This document shows positions 46,499 to 52,542 of a stretch of 52,542 bases of DNA, piece by piece (within the stretch, counting starts at the first letter, position 1; each line of letters begins with the position of its first letter). The notes below the pieces were generated by a model that had not been told where the DNA came from, ran no database searches, and worked only from the letters and a program-made list of their open reading frames with translations. The stretch lies in IMG/VR virus record IMGVR_UViG_3300013118_000236, positions 1 to 52,542 of that record, one strand, 5' to 3'. This stretch comes from a virus. A program made the position numbers and the translations under genes.

Positions 46499-46530
46499 GG
46501 CGGCAGACTTATACCGGTCTGCCAGCGGTC
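46499..46530 (-). terminator. Repeated terminator hairpin, copy A
   Basis: GGCAGAC-CGGTATAA-GTCTGCC (46523-46502 on the minus strand) just after the stop of 46541..47755. The T-run is degraded (GCCTTGG), so it may be weaker than copies B and C. Confidence 0.55.
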
Positions 46531-46540
46531 ACTGAGGCCT

Positions 46541-47755
46541 TTAAGCCGCAAGTTTTCGTAGACCAAACGCAAATACGTTAGTTTTTACACAATCGGTAAG
46601 CTTTTTGATTCTCTTGGCGCGTGCGCCCGCATAATGGGGCAAATTAATCCAAGTAAAGTAATATTGTTGTTTTGAAACTTCGTCAGGATCTAAATTATTT
46701 GCGATGTATCTTGTTTTCTCGTTAGCATACGCAGTATCACTTTGACTAATAAGACTGTCGTCTAATTCTTTTAATTTGTTAAAAAACAAAGAATAAGAAT
46801 TGCAATCAATGTCATAGTTGTTATCATAGACCCACTCACAAACATAGAGTACAGCCCAACACATTTTTGCTGCTATTGTTTTTGATGGAGGGTAATAAGT
46901 TTGATTACAAATTGTGTGCCTCCACATGTCTAGAATCTCTTCCACTCTCTGTATGTCATTCGAAGAGTACGGACACCCTTCATCAGAAATAGAGTGATAA
47001 CCCAGGCCCATAGAATAAAAACGATCTATTTCATCGGAGGATAAGCCCCAATGATTGGTTTTGTTATTGGCTGGGTTGTTCCTCATAAGGACCATGGTCA
47101 TTTTAGCCACTAACTCATCATCCAGCATCCTAGTAGCATCTTTTCTGCTGACAACTCTCATAAGAGCGTCGTCAAGAGTTTTTCTAGTTTTTCTTACCCA
47201 ATCAGAAATTGGCGTTTTAAGAGAATTTCTTTTTTCATGGGCATTTAATGGCTCACCAGAATTTAGTGCTAAGAAAATATCCGATAATGTATCTTTTCCA
47301 CAAGGAGGGGCTACTTCAACATTAAGAAAACCTCCATCCAAAATGCGATCACGAAGGCGCTCAGGAAAATCTTTAAATAATTTATTTGTTACCGTTTGCG
47401 ACACATCGTCAGCATCCAAAAAAGTTCCGGAAATAGGAAACTTATCATTTAAGAATTCAACAATCTTTTTTGATCTGTTTTGACCGTCTAAAGAGATATA
47501 GCGATACCCCTTGTTTAGAATTCTATGAAAATATTTGGCTGATACGCGATCACCGTTTTTTCTAGAAAACTTTAAACACTTTTTAACGTCGGCCACAACG
47601 ATTGTTGTAAGTTGGGACCAGCCGCGGCATACAGAAACCATGAACAGCGCTAAGAGTTCGTTATTCCAAACTTCCCGGCGCTGGTGCTCCTCTGCATAAT
47701 ATACTTCCGTGAAATCATGATCTTCACGGAACTCTTTTAAACTAACTAATGACAT
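46541..47755 (-). CDS. DUF262 (GmrSD N-terminal-like) protein (404 aa)
   Basis: REDHDFTEVYYAEEHQRREV, KGYRYISLDGQNRSKKIVEF, and GKDTLSDIFLALNSGEPLNA follow the DUF262 order (R-x-x-V/E-W, x-DGQxR, N-x-x-G-x-x-L). The conserved D-G-Q-x-R is intact. DUF262 is the NTP-dependent part of GmrSD-type nucleases and occurs in phages and mobile elements; no C-terminal HNH nuclease is visible. Has a GGAGG site and its own terminator. Confidence 0.72.
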   Translation of the reverse strand: MSLVSLKEFREDHDFTEVYYAEEHQRREVWNNELLALFMVSVCRGWSQLTTIVVADVKKCLKFSRKNGDRVSAKYFHRILNKGYRYISLDGQNRSKKIVEFLNDKFPISGTFLDADDVSQTVTNKLFKDFPERLRDRILDGGFLNVEVAPPCGKDTLSDIFLALNSGEPLNAHEKRNSLKTPISDWVRKTRKTLDDALMRVVSRKDATRMLDDELVAKMTMVLMRNNPANNKTNHWGLSSDEIDRFYSMGLGYHSISDEGCPYSSNDIQRVEEILDMWRHTICNQTYYPPSKTIAAKMCWAVLYVCEWVYDNNYDIDCNSYSLFFNKLKELDDSLISQSDTAYANEKTRYIANNLDPDEVSKQQYYFTWINLPHYAGARAKRIKKLTDCVKTNVFAFGLRKLAA

Positions 47756-47830
47756 TTTACACCTCCAGTTTATTGTGTGATTAAACCAATGTCATGTGAC
47801 AAACGTTTAATCTAGTCTTTCGTTAAAGGC

Positions 47831-47853
47831 GGCAGACTTTACACCGGTCTGCC
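47831..47853 (-). terminator. Repeated terminator hairpin, copy B
   Basis: GGCAGAC-CGGTGTAAA-GTCTGCC followed by GCCTTT, 14 nt after the lipoprotein stop. Its plus-strand side also ends in a T-rich run. Confidence 0.65.
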
Positions 47854-47866
47854 AGCGGCTTTTGTT

Positions 47867-47977
47867 TTACTCCACTGCAGTGTCTGCAGAGGCGGCGGTA
47901 TCTTCCGCCGTGTCTTCATCCTTATCCCCACAACCCATCAATAGGGTCGCAGCAAGGACTGGTAGAACGAGTCTCAT
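47867..47977 (-). CDS. Small lipoprotein with DTA repeats (36 aa)
   Basis: The ATG at 47977 with GGAG gives MRLVLPVLAATLLMGCGDKD, a signal peptide ending in the lipobox L-L-M-G-C, so Cys16 should be lipid-modified. The mature part is EDTAEDTAASADTAVE. Short acidic DT/DTA-rich lipoproteins are frequent in Myxococcota-like genomes. It could be an o-spanin-like or exclusion protein, but is too short to assign. Confidence 0.7.
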   Translation of the reverse strand: MRLVLPVLAATLLMGCGDKDEDTAEDTAASADTAVE

Positions 47978-47999
47978 TTTGCTTTATCTCCTTAAAAGC

Positions 48000-48022
48000 G
48001 GCAGACTTTTTACCGGTCTGCC
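48000..48022 (-). terminator. Repeated terminator hairpin, copy C
   Basis: GGCAGAC-CGGTAAAAA-GTCTGCC followed by GCTTTT, 15 nt after the stop of 48037..48309. It is the strongest of the three copies and lies between the Thr-rich membrane protein and the lipoprotein gene. Confidence 0.7.
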
Positions 48023-48036
48023 AGCGGCTTTTTTCA

Positions 48037-48309
48037 CTACTCGGTTGTAGTTGTTTCCGTAGTAGTTGTTGTCTCACCTGTAGTTTCAGTGGTTGTTCCG
48101 CCTTCCGTGGTTCCACCGCTCGCTGTTTCAGTTGCGGTGGTGGAAGAAACTTCAATAGAATTTGTAGTCTCCCCAATGGTGGTGTTGTCTGACACCGTTG
48201 CCGGATCTACAGAACAGGTCCCGTAGGCGGTTGCGACAACTAAGACACCTCCGACGACAGTAACCTGTATCTTCCATTTAGCCCATACGGACTTCATCCA
48301 ATCTAACAT
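48037..48309 (-). CDS. Thr-rich single-pass membrane protein (90 aa)
   Basis: From ATG 48309 (GGAG site): MLDWMKSVWAKWKIQVTVVG, then GVLVVATAYGTCS as a membrane segment (about 17-32) and a Thr/Glu/Gly-rich tail (TTETTGETTTTTETTTTE). The N-in/C-out topology with a disordered outer tail suggests an envelope-exposed protein. No family recognised. Confidence 0.65.
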   Translation of the reverse strand: MLDWMKSVWAKWKIQVTVVGGVLVVATAYGTCSVDPATVSDNTTIGETTNSIEVSSTTATETASGGTTEGGTTTETTGETTTTTETTTTE

Positions 48310-48333
48310 AATATTTCTCCTTCTATGTTGTTG

Positions 48334-48360
48334 AAAAGGGGCGCCCATTAACCGGGGCGC
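48334..48360 (-). terminator. Terminator after the SSB gene
   Basis: GCGCCC-CGGTTAAT-GGGCGC followed by CCCTTTTC on the minus strand, 15 nt after the stop of 48376..49146. Confidence 0.72.
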
Positions 48361-48375
48361 TATCGGCTTAATGTG

Positions 48376-49146
48376 TTAACCAGCCATCAACTCATCGAAG
48401 GCTTTGTCAACGTCGTTAGCTTCCTTTTTACCATACGACTCAGTTTGGCGCGAGCGACCTTCAGCAGAAGAATCGGAGGCCAACTGTTCGTCAAGAATGG
48501 CATCAACCTGTTCGGGCGTCAGGCGCTCAAACAAGCTGTCAAAATCGGGCATATTTTCCAGAAGCCCGGGAAGAGCGTCAGAGTCACTTAGGAGGGGACT
48601 AGTGTTACGACGCATCTTCAAGTTGGTTTGTGGGTACGCACCGGGACGAGTGGGCTTCGTATAAGTGAGCGTAATGTCAGTACCCTCTACCGAATCGGTG
48701 ATATCACCGTATTCAGGATCAAGAATATATCCTAAAAGCAACTCATACGCGGTCTTTCCGTAACCATAGACCTTAATACCCTCATCCTCGCGTCCACGCA
48801 CCACTACCGGAGAGAAATAACGTTGACGCACAAAAAGCGACTTTGCCAACTTCTTGCTTTCCTCATCATTCTTCTCGGTGCCCTCGCGCCACAAAGATGA
48901 CGCGAATTCACATATAGGACAGCGTTCGCCAAAGTTGCGCTTCGGACAAAGCACACCGCCCTTATGATCTCCCACATTATAGTGGAAATACATTTCCTTT
49001 AACGGATCACCATCTGATGTTGGCACGATCCGAATATCTTGGTCTCCTTCATCTGGCTTAAACCAGTGTGAGGTACCATTATCTCTAGTTCCCTCGCCAC
49101 GCAATGTGGCGAGCTTTTGTTTCATTAGTTCCATGTTAATAGACAT
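48376..49146 (-). CDS. gp32-like single-stranded DNA-binding protein (256 aa)
   Basis: CPKRNFGERCPICEFASSLW (about 67-86) matches the zinc-binding motif of T4 gp32, the OB fold surrounds it (IRIVPTSDGDPLKEMYFHYN, RQRYFSPVVVRGREDEGIKV), and the acidic C-terminus (NDVDKAFDELMAG) is the usual protein-interaction tail. It coats ssDNA and organises polymerase, helicase and recombinase. Strong terminator downstream. Confidence 0.9.
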   Translation of the reverse strand: MSINMELMKQKLATLRGEGTRDNGTSHWFKPDEGDQDIRIVPTSDGDPLKEMYFHYNVGDHKGGVLCPKRNFGERCPICEFASSLWREGTEKNDEESKKLAKSLFVRQRYFSPVVVRGREDEGIKVYGYGKTAYELLLGYILDPEYGDITDSVEGTDITLTYTKPTRPGAYPQTNLKMRRNTSPLLSDSDALPGLLENMPDFDSLFERLTPEQVDAILDEQLASDSSAEGRSRQTESYGKKEANDVDKAFDELMAG

Positions 49147-49206
49147 TACTTTTTTCTCCTTTTTGTTTTGATAAAGTATACTGAGCTTTCCTCAGCATCT
49201 AATGTA

Positions 49207-50070
49207 TTACTCTTGCTCTAGCTTGTCAAGAGTTTTTTGTTGTATTACGTTGGTATGGGCAACGCAAAACCCAAAGTCTGTTTCAAAAGGCGACTCGTAA
49301 ATTGCATAAGAAACATTTTTAAATGCATTCCTAGGTTTATTTTTGAGATGGCCTATAATATTTTTGTGTAAATCTCCGTCCTTTTCCAATTTTTCAGTTG
49401 ATATACAGATATAATAACATACATCACGAGAGCTGTCAAGATCAAAATACCAATTTTCTTGAAGAGTTTGTGGGTCAATCCTCCCCAAAGAGCGGATTCT
49501 TTGAATGCCGGGGGCGGCCACTAAATTCCCAATAATTGGTGATGTATGATCAAATAAGTTCTTATAATGTACACAATAATAAATAGTTTTATTTATAGTT
49601 TCAAAGTATTTTTTAATAGGTACTGAGCCTATAGATTCTTCTAATATTGGGTTACTAAAAATTGTAAAAGAGTTGAATAAGCCGGACCTCGCATATTGCT
49701 GTAGAACACTAAAAATAGCACGTTCTTGGAGTTTCGCAGCACCCAACAATAGATCAATATCTGGCTCAATGTAAAAGATGTCGATTTTCTTATCTTTTAG
49801 TTGTTGCAAGATAGTCAACGTTGCGTTAGCAGTTCTCGCTGAACCACACAAGAATACTTGCACACGTTCCTCCATACTGGAAAAGAATTTCTCCAAGTTG
49901 GGAGTGCTTGTTTCGTAATCTTCAAGATTTGCTTGATATTTTATCTTTCGCTTGTATTTTGTATTTCTTTCAACATTATCAGACATAACATAGCAGTTAT
50001 ACTCTTTGTTGTTGGAAAAGCAATTAACAATATTTTCACCAGCAGTCCCAATACCCAAAAGTGATATCAC
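49207..50070 (-). CDS. Divergent FtsZ/tubulin-like protein (287 aa, GTG start)
   Basis: MISLLGIGTAGENIVNCF matches the G-x-G-x-x-G-N start of FtsZ. FLCGSARTANATLTILQQLK sits where FtsZ has GGGTGTGAAPV. IFYIEPDIDLLLGAAKLQER, AIFSVLQQYARSG, FTIFSNPILEESIG and IKKYFETINKTIYYCVHYKN align with V-T-x-P-x-x-E-G, the A-x-x-G-I helix, I-P-N-D-x-L-L and A-F-x-x-A-N-x-V-L-x-x-G-V. The GTP-phosphate loop is lost, so canonical GTPase activity is doubtful. Phage tubulins (PhuZ) position DNA in the host; a related filament or scaffold role is inferred. GTGA-coupled to the polymerase gene. Confidence 0.55.
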   Translation of the reverse strand: MISLLGIGTAGENIVNCFSNNKEYNCYVMSDNVERNTKYKRKIKYQANLEDYETSTPNLEKFFSSMEERVQVFLCGSARTANATLTILQQLKDKKIDIFYIEPDIDLLLGAAKLQERAIFSVLQQYARSGLFNSFTIFSNPILEESIGSVPIKKYFETINKTIYYCVHYKNLFDHTSPIIGNLVAAPGIQRIRSLGRIDPQTLQENWYFDLDSSRDVCYYICISTEKLEKDGDLHKNIIGHLKNKPRNAFKNVSYAIYESPFETDFGFCVAHTNVIQQKTLDKLEQE

Positions 50071-51287
50071 AAAATCAACTCCTTAAGATCATAGTAATTT
50101 TTTCCAGCATTGATGTTGCCACGAAATTTGCCGAGCGAATTATTTTCAAAAATATTTTTAATCAAAGGGGCCACACTACGCTCTGAATCATCAAGATCAA
50201 TAACTATTTCGTCATGCACAATATGTGATATAAATGATTTCTTTCCCTCTAGAAACTTATCAATCTCAACAGCGCGTTCCATGACTAAGTCTGCCGTCGT
50301 ACTCTGTATCAAATAGTTAAAGGCTTTTCTGTGTTCTACCGGAACTGCTCTTCCGGTCATGGTGTTAACTTTTCCATCTACATAATAATCGGATAATATT
50401 TTATCTCTGTTATACAGATCGCTTTTTATTGCGTCTGAGTCTGGATTGTATAACCAAGCAAAGAATTTTTCTTTAGCTTCTCCGCGTGATAAAACACCGC
50501 CAAACACATTTTTTGCATTCCACTGGTGGATGTCCCAATCGGGCTGCGGCTCATTGCCGAGAGCCAATACTGTTCTTAATTCGGCGCCATTATAATCCAA
50601 ACTGAGGAACCAATCATTTTTGGGCTTGATTATTTTACGGTGTGTCTTTTTCATGGTTAAAATTGGCAGAGAATTGCTGAATGTTGTCAAGCGACCAGTC
50701 ACTGTACCAAATAGATTATAATCAACGTGTGAGGGCCCAGACAACAGCCTTTGAAGTTGAAGGCGGTCCCTTGAATTGGTCATTAGCTCTCGGCAGTCTT
50801 TGTTGCTAGTAGTCAAATTGTTAAATTTGATCTTGTGCAGTAGTCTATGTACACTGGCTAGATGCTCATAGTTGCGCGGCTTTTCGTAATTTTCAAAAAC
50901 ATGTTTTGTAATCTGATTCTTAGTTTCGCAAAAGTTTAACAAAAAGTCTTCAGGCACCAAATCGTAAAAACACAATTCACGTAAATTAATTTTTGCTATT
51001 CTAAATGACTGAAGGTATGCTTTAAATTTGGCCTGATTCGAGGCCAATTTTGCAGATATATCGGTCGGGCAGACTTCAGCGAGATTCTTGCCGCCAGTCA
51101 TAATCCACGCATATTCCACAGAATTATCAGTGATAGCACCGGAATGGCGCCATGTTTTTGTTAGATTAACCGGCAGATCCTCAAAATATAGTTTACCATT
51201 TGTGTATATTCCGACGCACTCTGATTTATCGTCTAGACTTTGAAAGTACAATTTTTTCTCCGTAACCTTTTTTGTTCCTATTAACAT
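50067..51287 (-). CDS. DNA polymerase I family A, polymerase domain only (406 aa)
   Basis: The three palm/finger motifs are present: FLSLDYNGAELRTVLALG (motif A, about 230), RGEAKEKFFAWLYN (motif B with R-x3-K-x3-F-x3-Y) and SHIVHDEIVIDLDD (motif C). TGRLTTFSNSLP precedes motif A. Neither a 5' nuclease nor a 3'-5' exonuclease domain is visible in the first 170 residues, and the protein is about two thirds the size of a Klenow fragment. A second, possibly repair or gap-filling polymerase beside DnaE. The start overlaps the upstream gene by 62 nt. Confidence 0.85.
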   Translation of the reverse strand: MLIGTKKVTEKKLYFQSLDDKSECVGIYTNGKLYFEDLPVNLTKTWRHSGAITDNSVEYAWIMTGGKNLAEVCPTDISAKLASNQAKFKAYLQSFRIAKINLRELCFYDLVPEDFLLNFCETKNQITKHVFENYEKPRNYEHLASVHRLLHKIKFNNLTTSNKDCRELMTNSRDRLQLQRLLSGPSHVDYNLFGTVTGRLTTFSNSLPILTMKKTHRKIIKPKNDWFLSLDYNGAELRTVLALGNEPQPDWDIHQWNAKNVFGGVLSRGEAKEKFFAWLYNPDSDAIKSDLYNRDKILSDYYVDGKVNTMTGRAVPVEHRKAFNYLIQSTTADLVMERAVEIDKFLEGKKSFISHIVHDEIVIDLDDSERSVAPLIKNIFENNSLGKFRGNINAGKNYYDLKELIL

Positions 51288-52467
51288 TATAACTCAATGA
51301 GCCTCTATAGTCAAATGGATGGTTGATTGTAACTTCAAAAACAACGCCGGCACGGGATGGGCCTAGGCGATCATACACCGACAGACAATCGCGAAGGATT
51401 GTTTTTTTCTCGGGTTTGGTAAATTCTTTTGGCTCTTCGCGCATGCGAATTTCAAATAAAAATGCCAACAATTCTCTTTCCGTAAAAATTCTGGTTAATT
51501 GATCTTCAGAATATGACTCAGGCACAACATAACGCGTGCGAATACGACCGTTACATTCTTCAATAATCGGAATTTTTGGTAATTTCACCATGTTATATAA
51601 TCTAAGCAGATATTTTCTAAATTTTTCATAATAGATATAATCTGCCCGACTATATCCGATGTTTATGATCCTGTTGGTTTTCTGCAAGTTATATTGTGCG
51701 GCGTACTGTAGCATCTCGCTTGAGCCGATATCTGCCACTATTCTCCATGGTATATTTTTGTCAACCATAAAACCAAACGAGCGGCATGCATTCAGGAAGT
51801 ATTCCCAGTGGCCACTTTGAACGAAATGTTTCATTTTTTTGCTGTCGTCAAAATAATCAAGATCGGCAACTTCAATAGCTAACCCGCTAACGTTAATAGG
51901 GCAATATCTACTCTTTAAAAATGCAGAAAAAGTAAATGGGTGGCGCGACACAGATTGCATTAATAGTGGCCCTAAGTGATTCATAAATTCATGAAAATTT
52001 TTAACTTGAATCTTCTTGTCCCTGAAATGATTTACTATCGCTGTTGAATAATTGTCTTGGTGAGTATTAAAAAGCTCTATTGGACTAACAAAAGATTTAT
52101 AAACATTCAAATTGCTAAGATACGGGTGATTCGGATCCAATTGTCCTTGAGCAACTGCCTTTTTAAAAACTTGCTGTAAGTCTTTGAATGCGTCTACAAC
52201 AAAATTGATAGCACTCTGTTCTGGGCCGCCGGCATTATCCCCCGTAGCATCATTGAGCGGTTTTAAGCTTGCTGCGGACTGTTTCTCAAGATATACCGGT
52301 ACAAACTGAAAGTTCACGCGGCCGTACAAAAATTTCTCTCCGAAATTAAAGTTGGTTAGATTTTCATATTGTTCAGCATTAATAACTGCATCATAATTAT
52401 ATGCCGCTCTCTTATAATATGTCAATGCGGATCCGTCGCGGTTTTTAGTAATGTAAATTTCTGCCAT
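51226..52467 (-). CDS. Unknown large protein (413 aa)
   Basis: Starts MAEIYITKNRDGSALTYYKR and ends FDYRGSLSYNVNRNKKGYGE followed by a basic KSRR. Segments such as PIELFNTHQDNYSTAIVNHF, RHPFTFSAFLKSRYCPINVS and IRTRYVVPESYSEDQLTRIF are conserved-looking without a motif I can name. Genes of this size coupled to the polymerase are often structural or replication accessory proteins. Its 3' end shares 62 nt with the polymerase gene in another frame. Confidence 0.55.
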   Translation of the reverse strand: MAEIYITKNRDGSALTYYKRAAYNYDAVINAEQYENLTNFNFGEKFLYGRVNFQFVPVYLEKQSAASLKPLNDATGDNAGGPEQSAINFVVDAFKDLQQVFKKAVAQGQLDPNHPYLSNLNVYKSFVSPIELFNTHQDNYSTAIVNHFRDKKIQVKNFHEFMNHLGPLLMQSVSRHPFTFSAFLKSRYCPINVSGLAIEVADLDYFDDSKKMKHFVQSGHWEYFLNACRSFGFMVDKNIPWRIVADIGSSEMLQYAAQYNLQKTNRIINIGYSRADYIYYEKFRKYLLRLYNMVKLPKIPIIEECNGRIRTRYVVPESYSEDQLTRIFTERELLAFLFEIRMREEPKEFTKPEKKTILRDCLSVYDRLGPSRAGVVFEVTINHPFDYRGSLSYNVNRNKKGYGEKIVLSKSRR

Positions 52468-52484
52468 TTTTTCGTTCCTTTACT

Positions 52485-52513
52485 AATATGTAGATAAAAA
52501 CCAGTTTATTCAA
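52485..52513 (-). promoter_or_regulatory. Candidate promoter upstream of 51226..52467
   Basis: TTGAAT (52513-52508), 17 bp, CATATT (52490-52485), followed by AAAGGAAC before the ATG at 52467. Weaker than the other promoters. Confidence 0.5.
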
Positions 52514-52542
52514 GAGTCCGCGGGGGGATCGGAGGGTGCGGT

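Noticed and set aside
49170-49195. Possible promoter or hairpin upstream of the SSB gene (CTGAG-GAAAG-CTCAG next to TATACT)
   Set aside because: There is a TATACT, but no acceptable -35 at the right distance, and the stem is only five base pairs.
51226-51287. Possible frameshift joining the 413-aa protein to the polymerase
   Set aside because: Both genes have sensible ends, and the polymerase begins with its own ATG; a 62-nt overlap is large but other overlaps here are also long. Kept as separate genes.

Overview
The window reads as part of a large, strictly lytic-looking tailed-phage genome (Caudoviricetes), probably from an uncultured aquatic bacterium. Every supported gene lies on the minus strand, genes are packed with ATGA/GTGA/TAATG overlaps, and the gene set is viral: T4-type recombinase, helicase, gp32-like SSB and flap exonuclease, two DNA polymerases, tail-fibre-like proteins, an endolysin and phage tRNAs. 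Host clues are indirect. A secreted protein (36254..37441) ends in a DTG-rich spacer, a GCSC motif, a hydrophobic stretch and an arginine cluster, like the MYXO-CTERM / GC_trans_RRR sorting tails of Myxococcota and Bradymonadota. A 36-residue lipoprotein (47867..47977) has the same DTA/DT-rich style. I infer a host in or near those deltaproteobacterial lineages. No database search was possible.

Region 1 (1..11 kb) is an early/accessory region of very small genes. Its core is a family of about 26 paralogous proteins of 49-99 residues starting M-K-V-G-D-L-V, with a G-x-V-V strand, a V-x-W strand and a C-terminal L-E-V-(I/L)-S-E-S-R. I call them GDLV mini-proteins; an SH3/KOW-like small barrel is my structural guess. 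They sit head-to-tail in operons, and most neighbours overlap by exactly 14 nt. In that overlap one sequence (for example ATGAAAGTCGGTGA) encodes the last residues and stop of one gene and, in another frame, the start and first codons of the next. The conserved L-E-V codons supply the Shine-Dalgarno sequence. The operons are driven by near-identical sigma70-type promoter cassettes (TTGAC-N17-TATATTATA, then usually TATAGAAAGGAG) with extra TTGACA boxes 15 and 11 bp upstream. Two CCHC zinc knuckles mark the first gene. Three tRNA genes (Arg-UCU, CAU, Lys-UUU) are threaded between small genes at 9.2-10.1 kb.

Region 2 (11..26 kb) holds virion-like and metabolic genes: a nucleotidyltransferase, a tail-fibre/beta-propeller adhesin pair, a membrane-anchored trypsin-like protease, a giant 1150-residue protein with PcfJ-like and ParB-like segments, phosphomannomutase plus a mannose-6-phosphate cupin, a degenerate D12 adenine methylase, GroEL, a ClpP-like protease, a very acidic candidate scaffold/core protein and a sigma region-4-like regulator.

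Region 3 (26..39 kb) contains IMPDH/GMP reductase, thioredoxin, a Dam-type methylase, a probable restriction-modification pair, a J-domain protein, DNA polymerase III alpha (family C), a sugar-nucleotidyltransferase-like protein, the sorting-tail surface protein, a matrixin-type metallopeptidase, an amidase endolysin and a GroES-like co-chaperonin.

Region 4 (39..52.5 kb) is the replication block: B12-dependent ribonucleotide reductase, DnaB-type helicase, 5'-3' exonuclease, RecA/UvsX, SSB, a short family A polymerase without a proofreading domain, and a divergent FtsZ/tubulin-like protein lacking the canonical GGGTGTG loop. It also contains an anchorless second copy of the tail beta-propeller, a DUF262-like protein and three copies of the same terminator hairpin.
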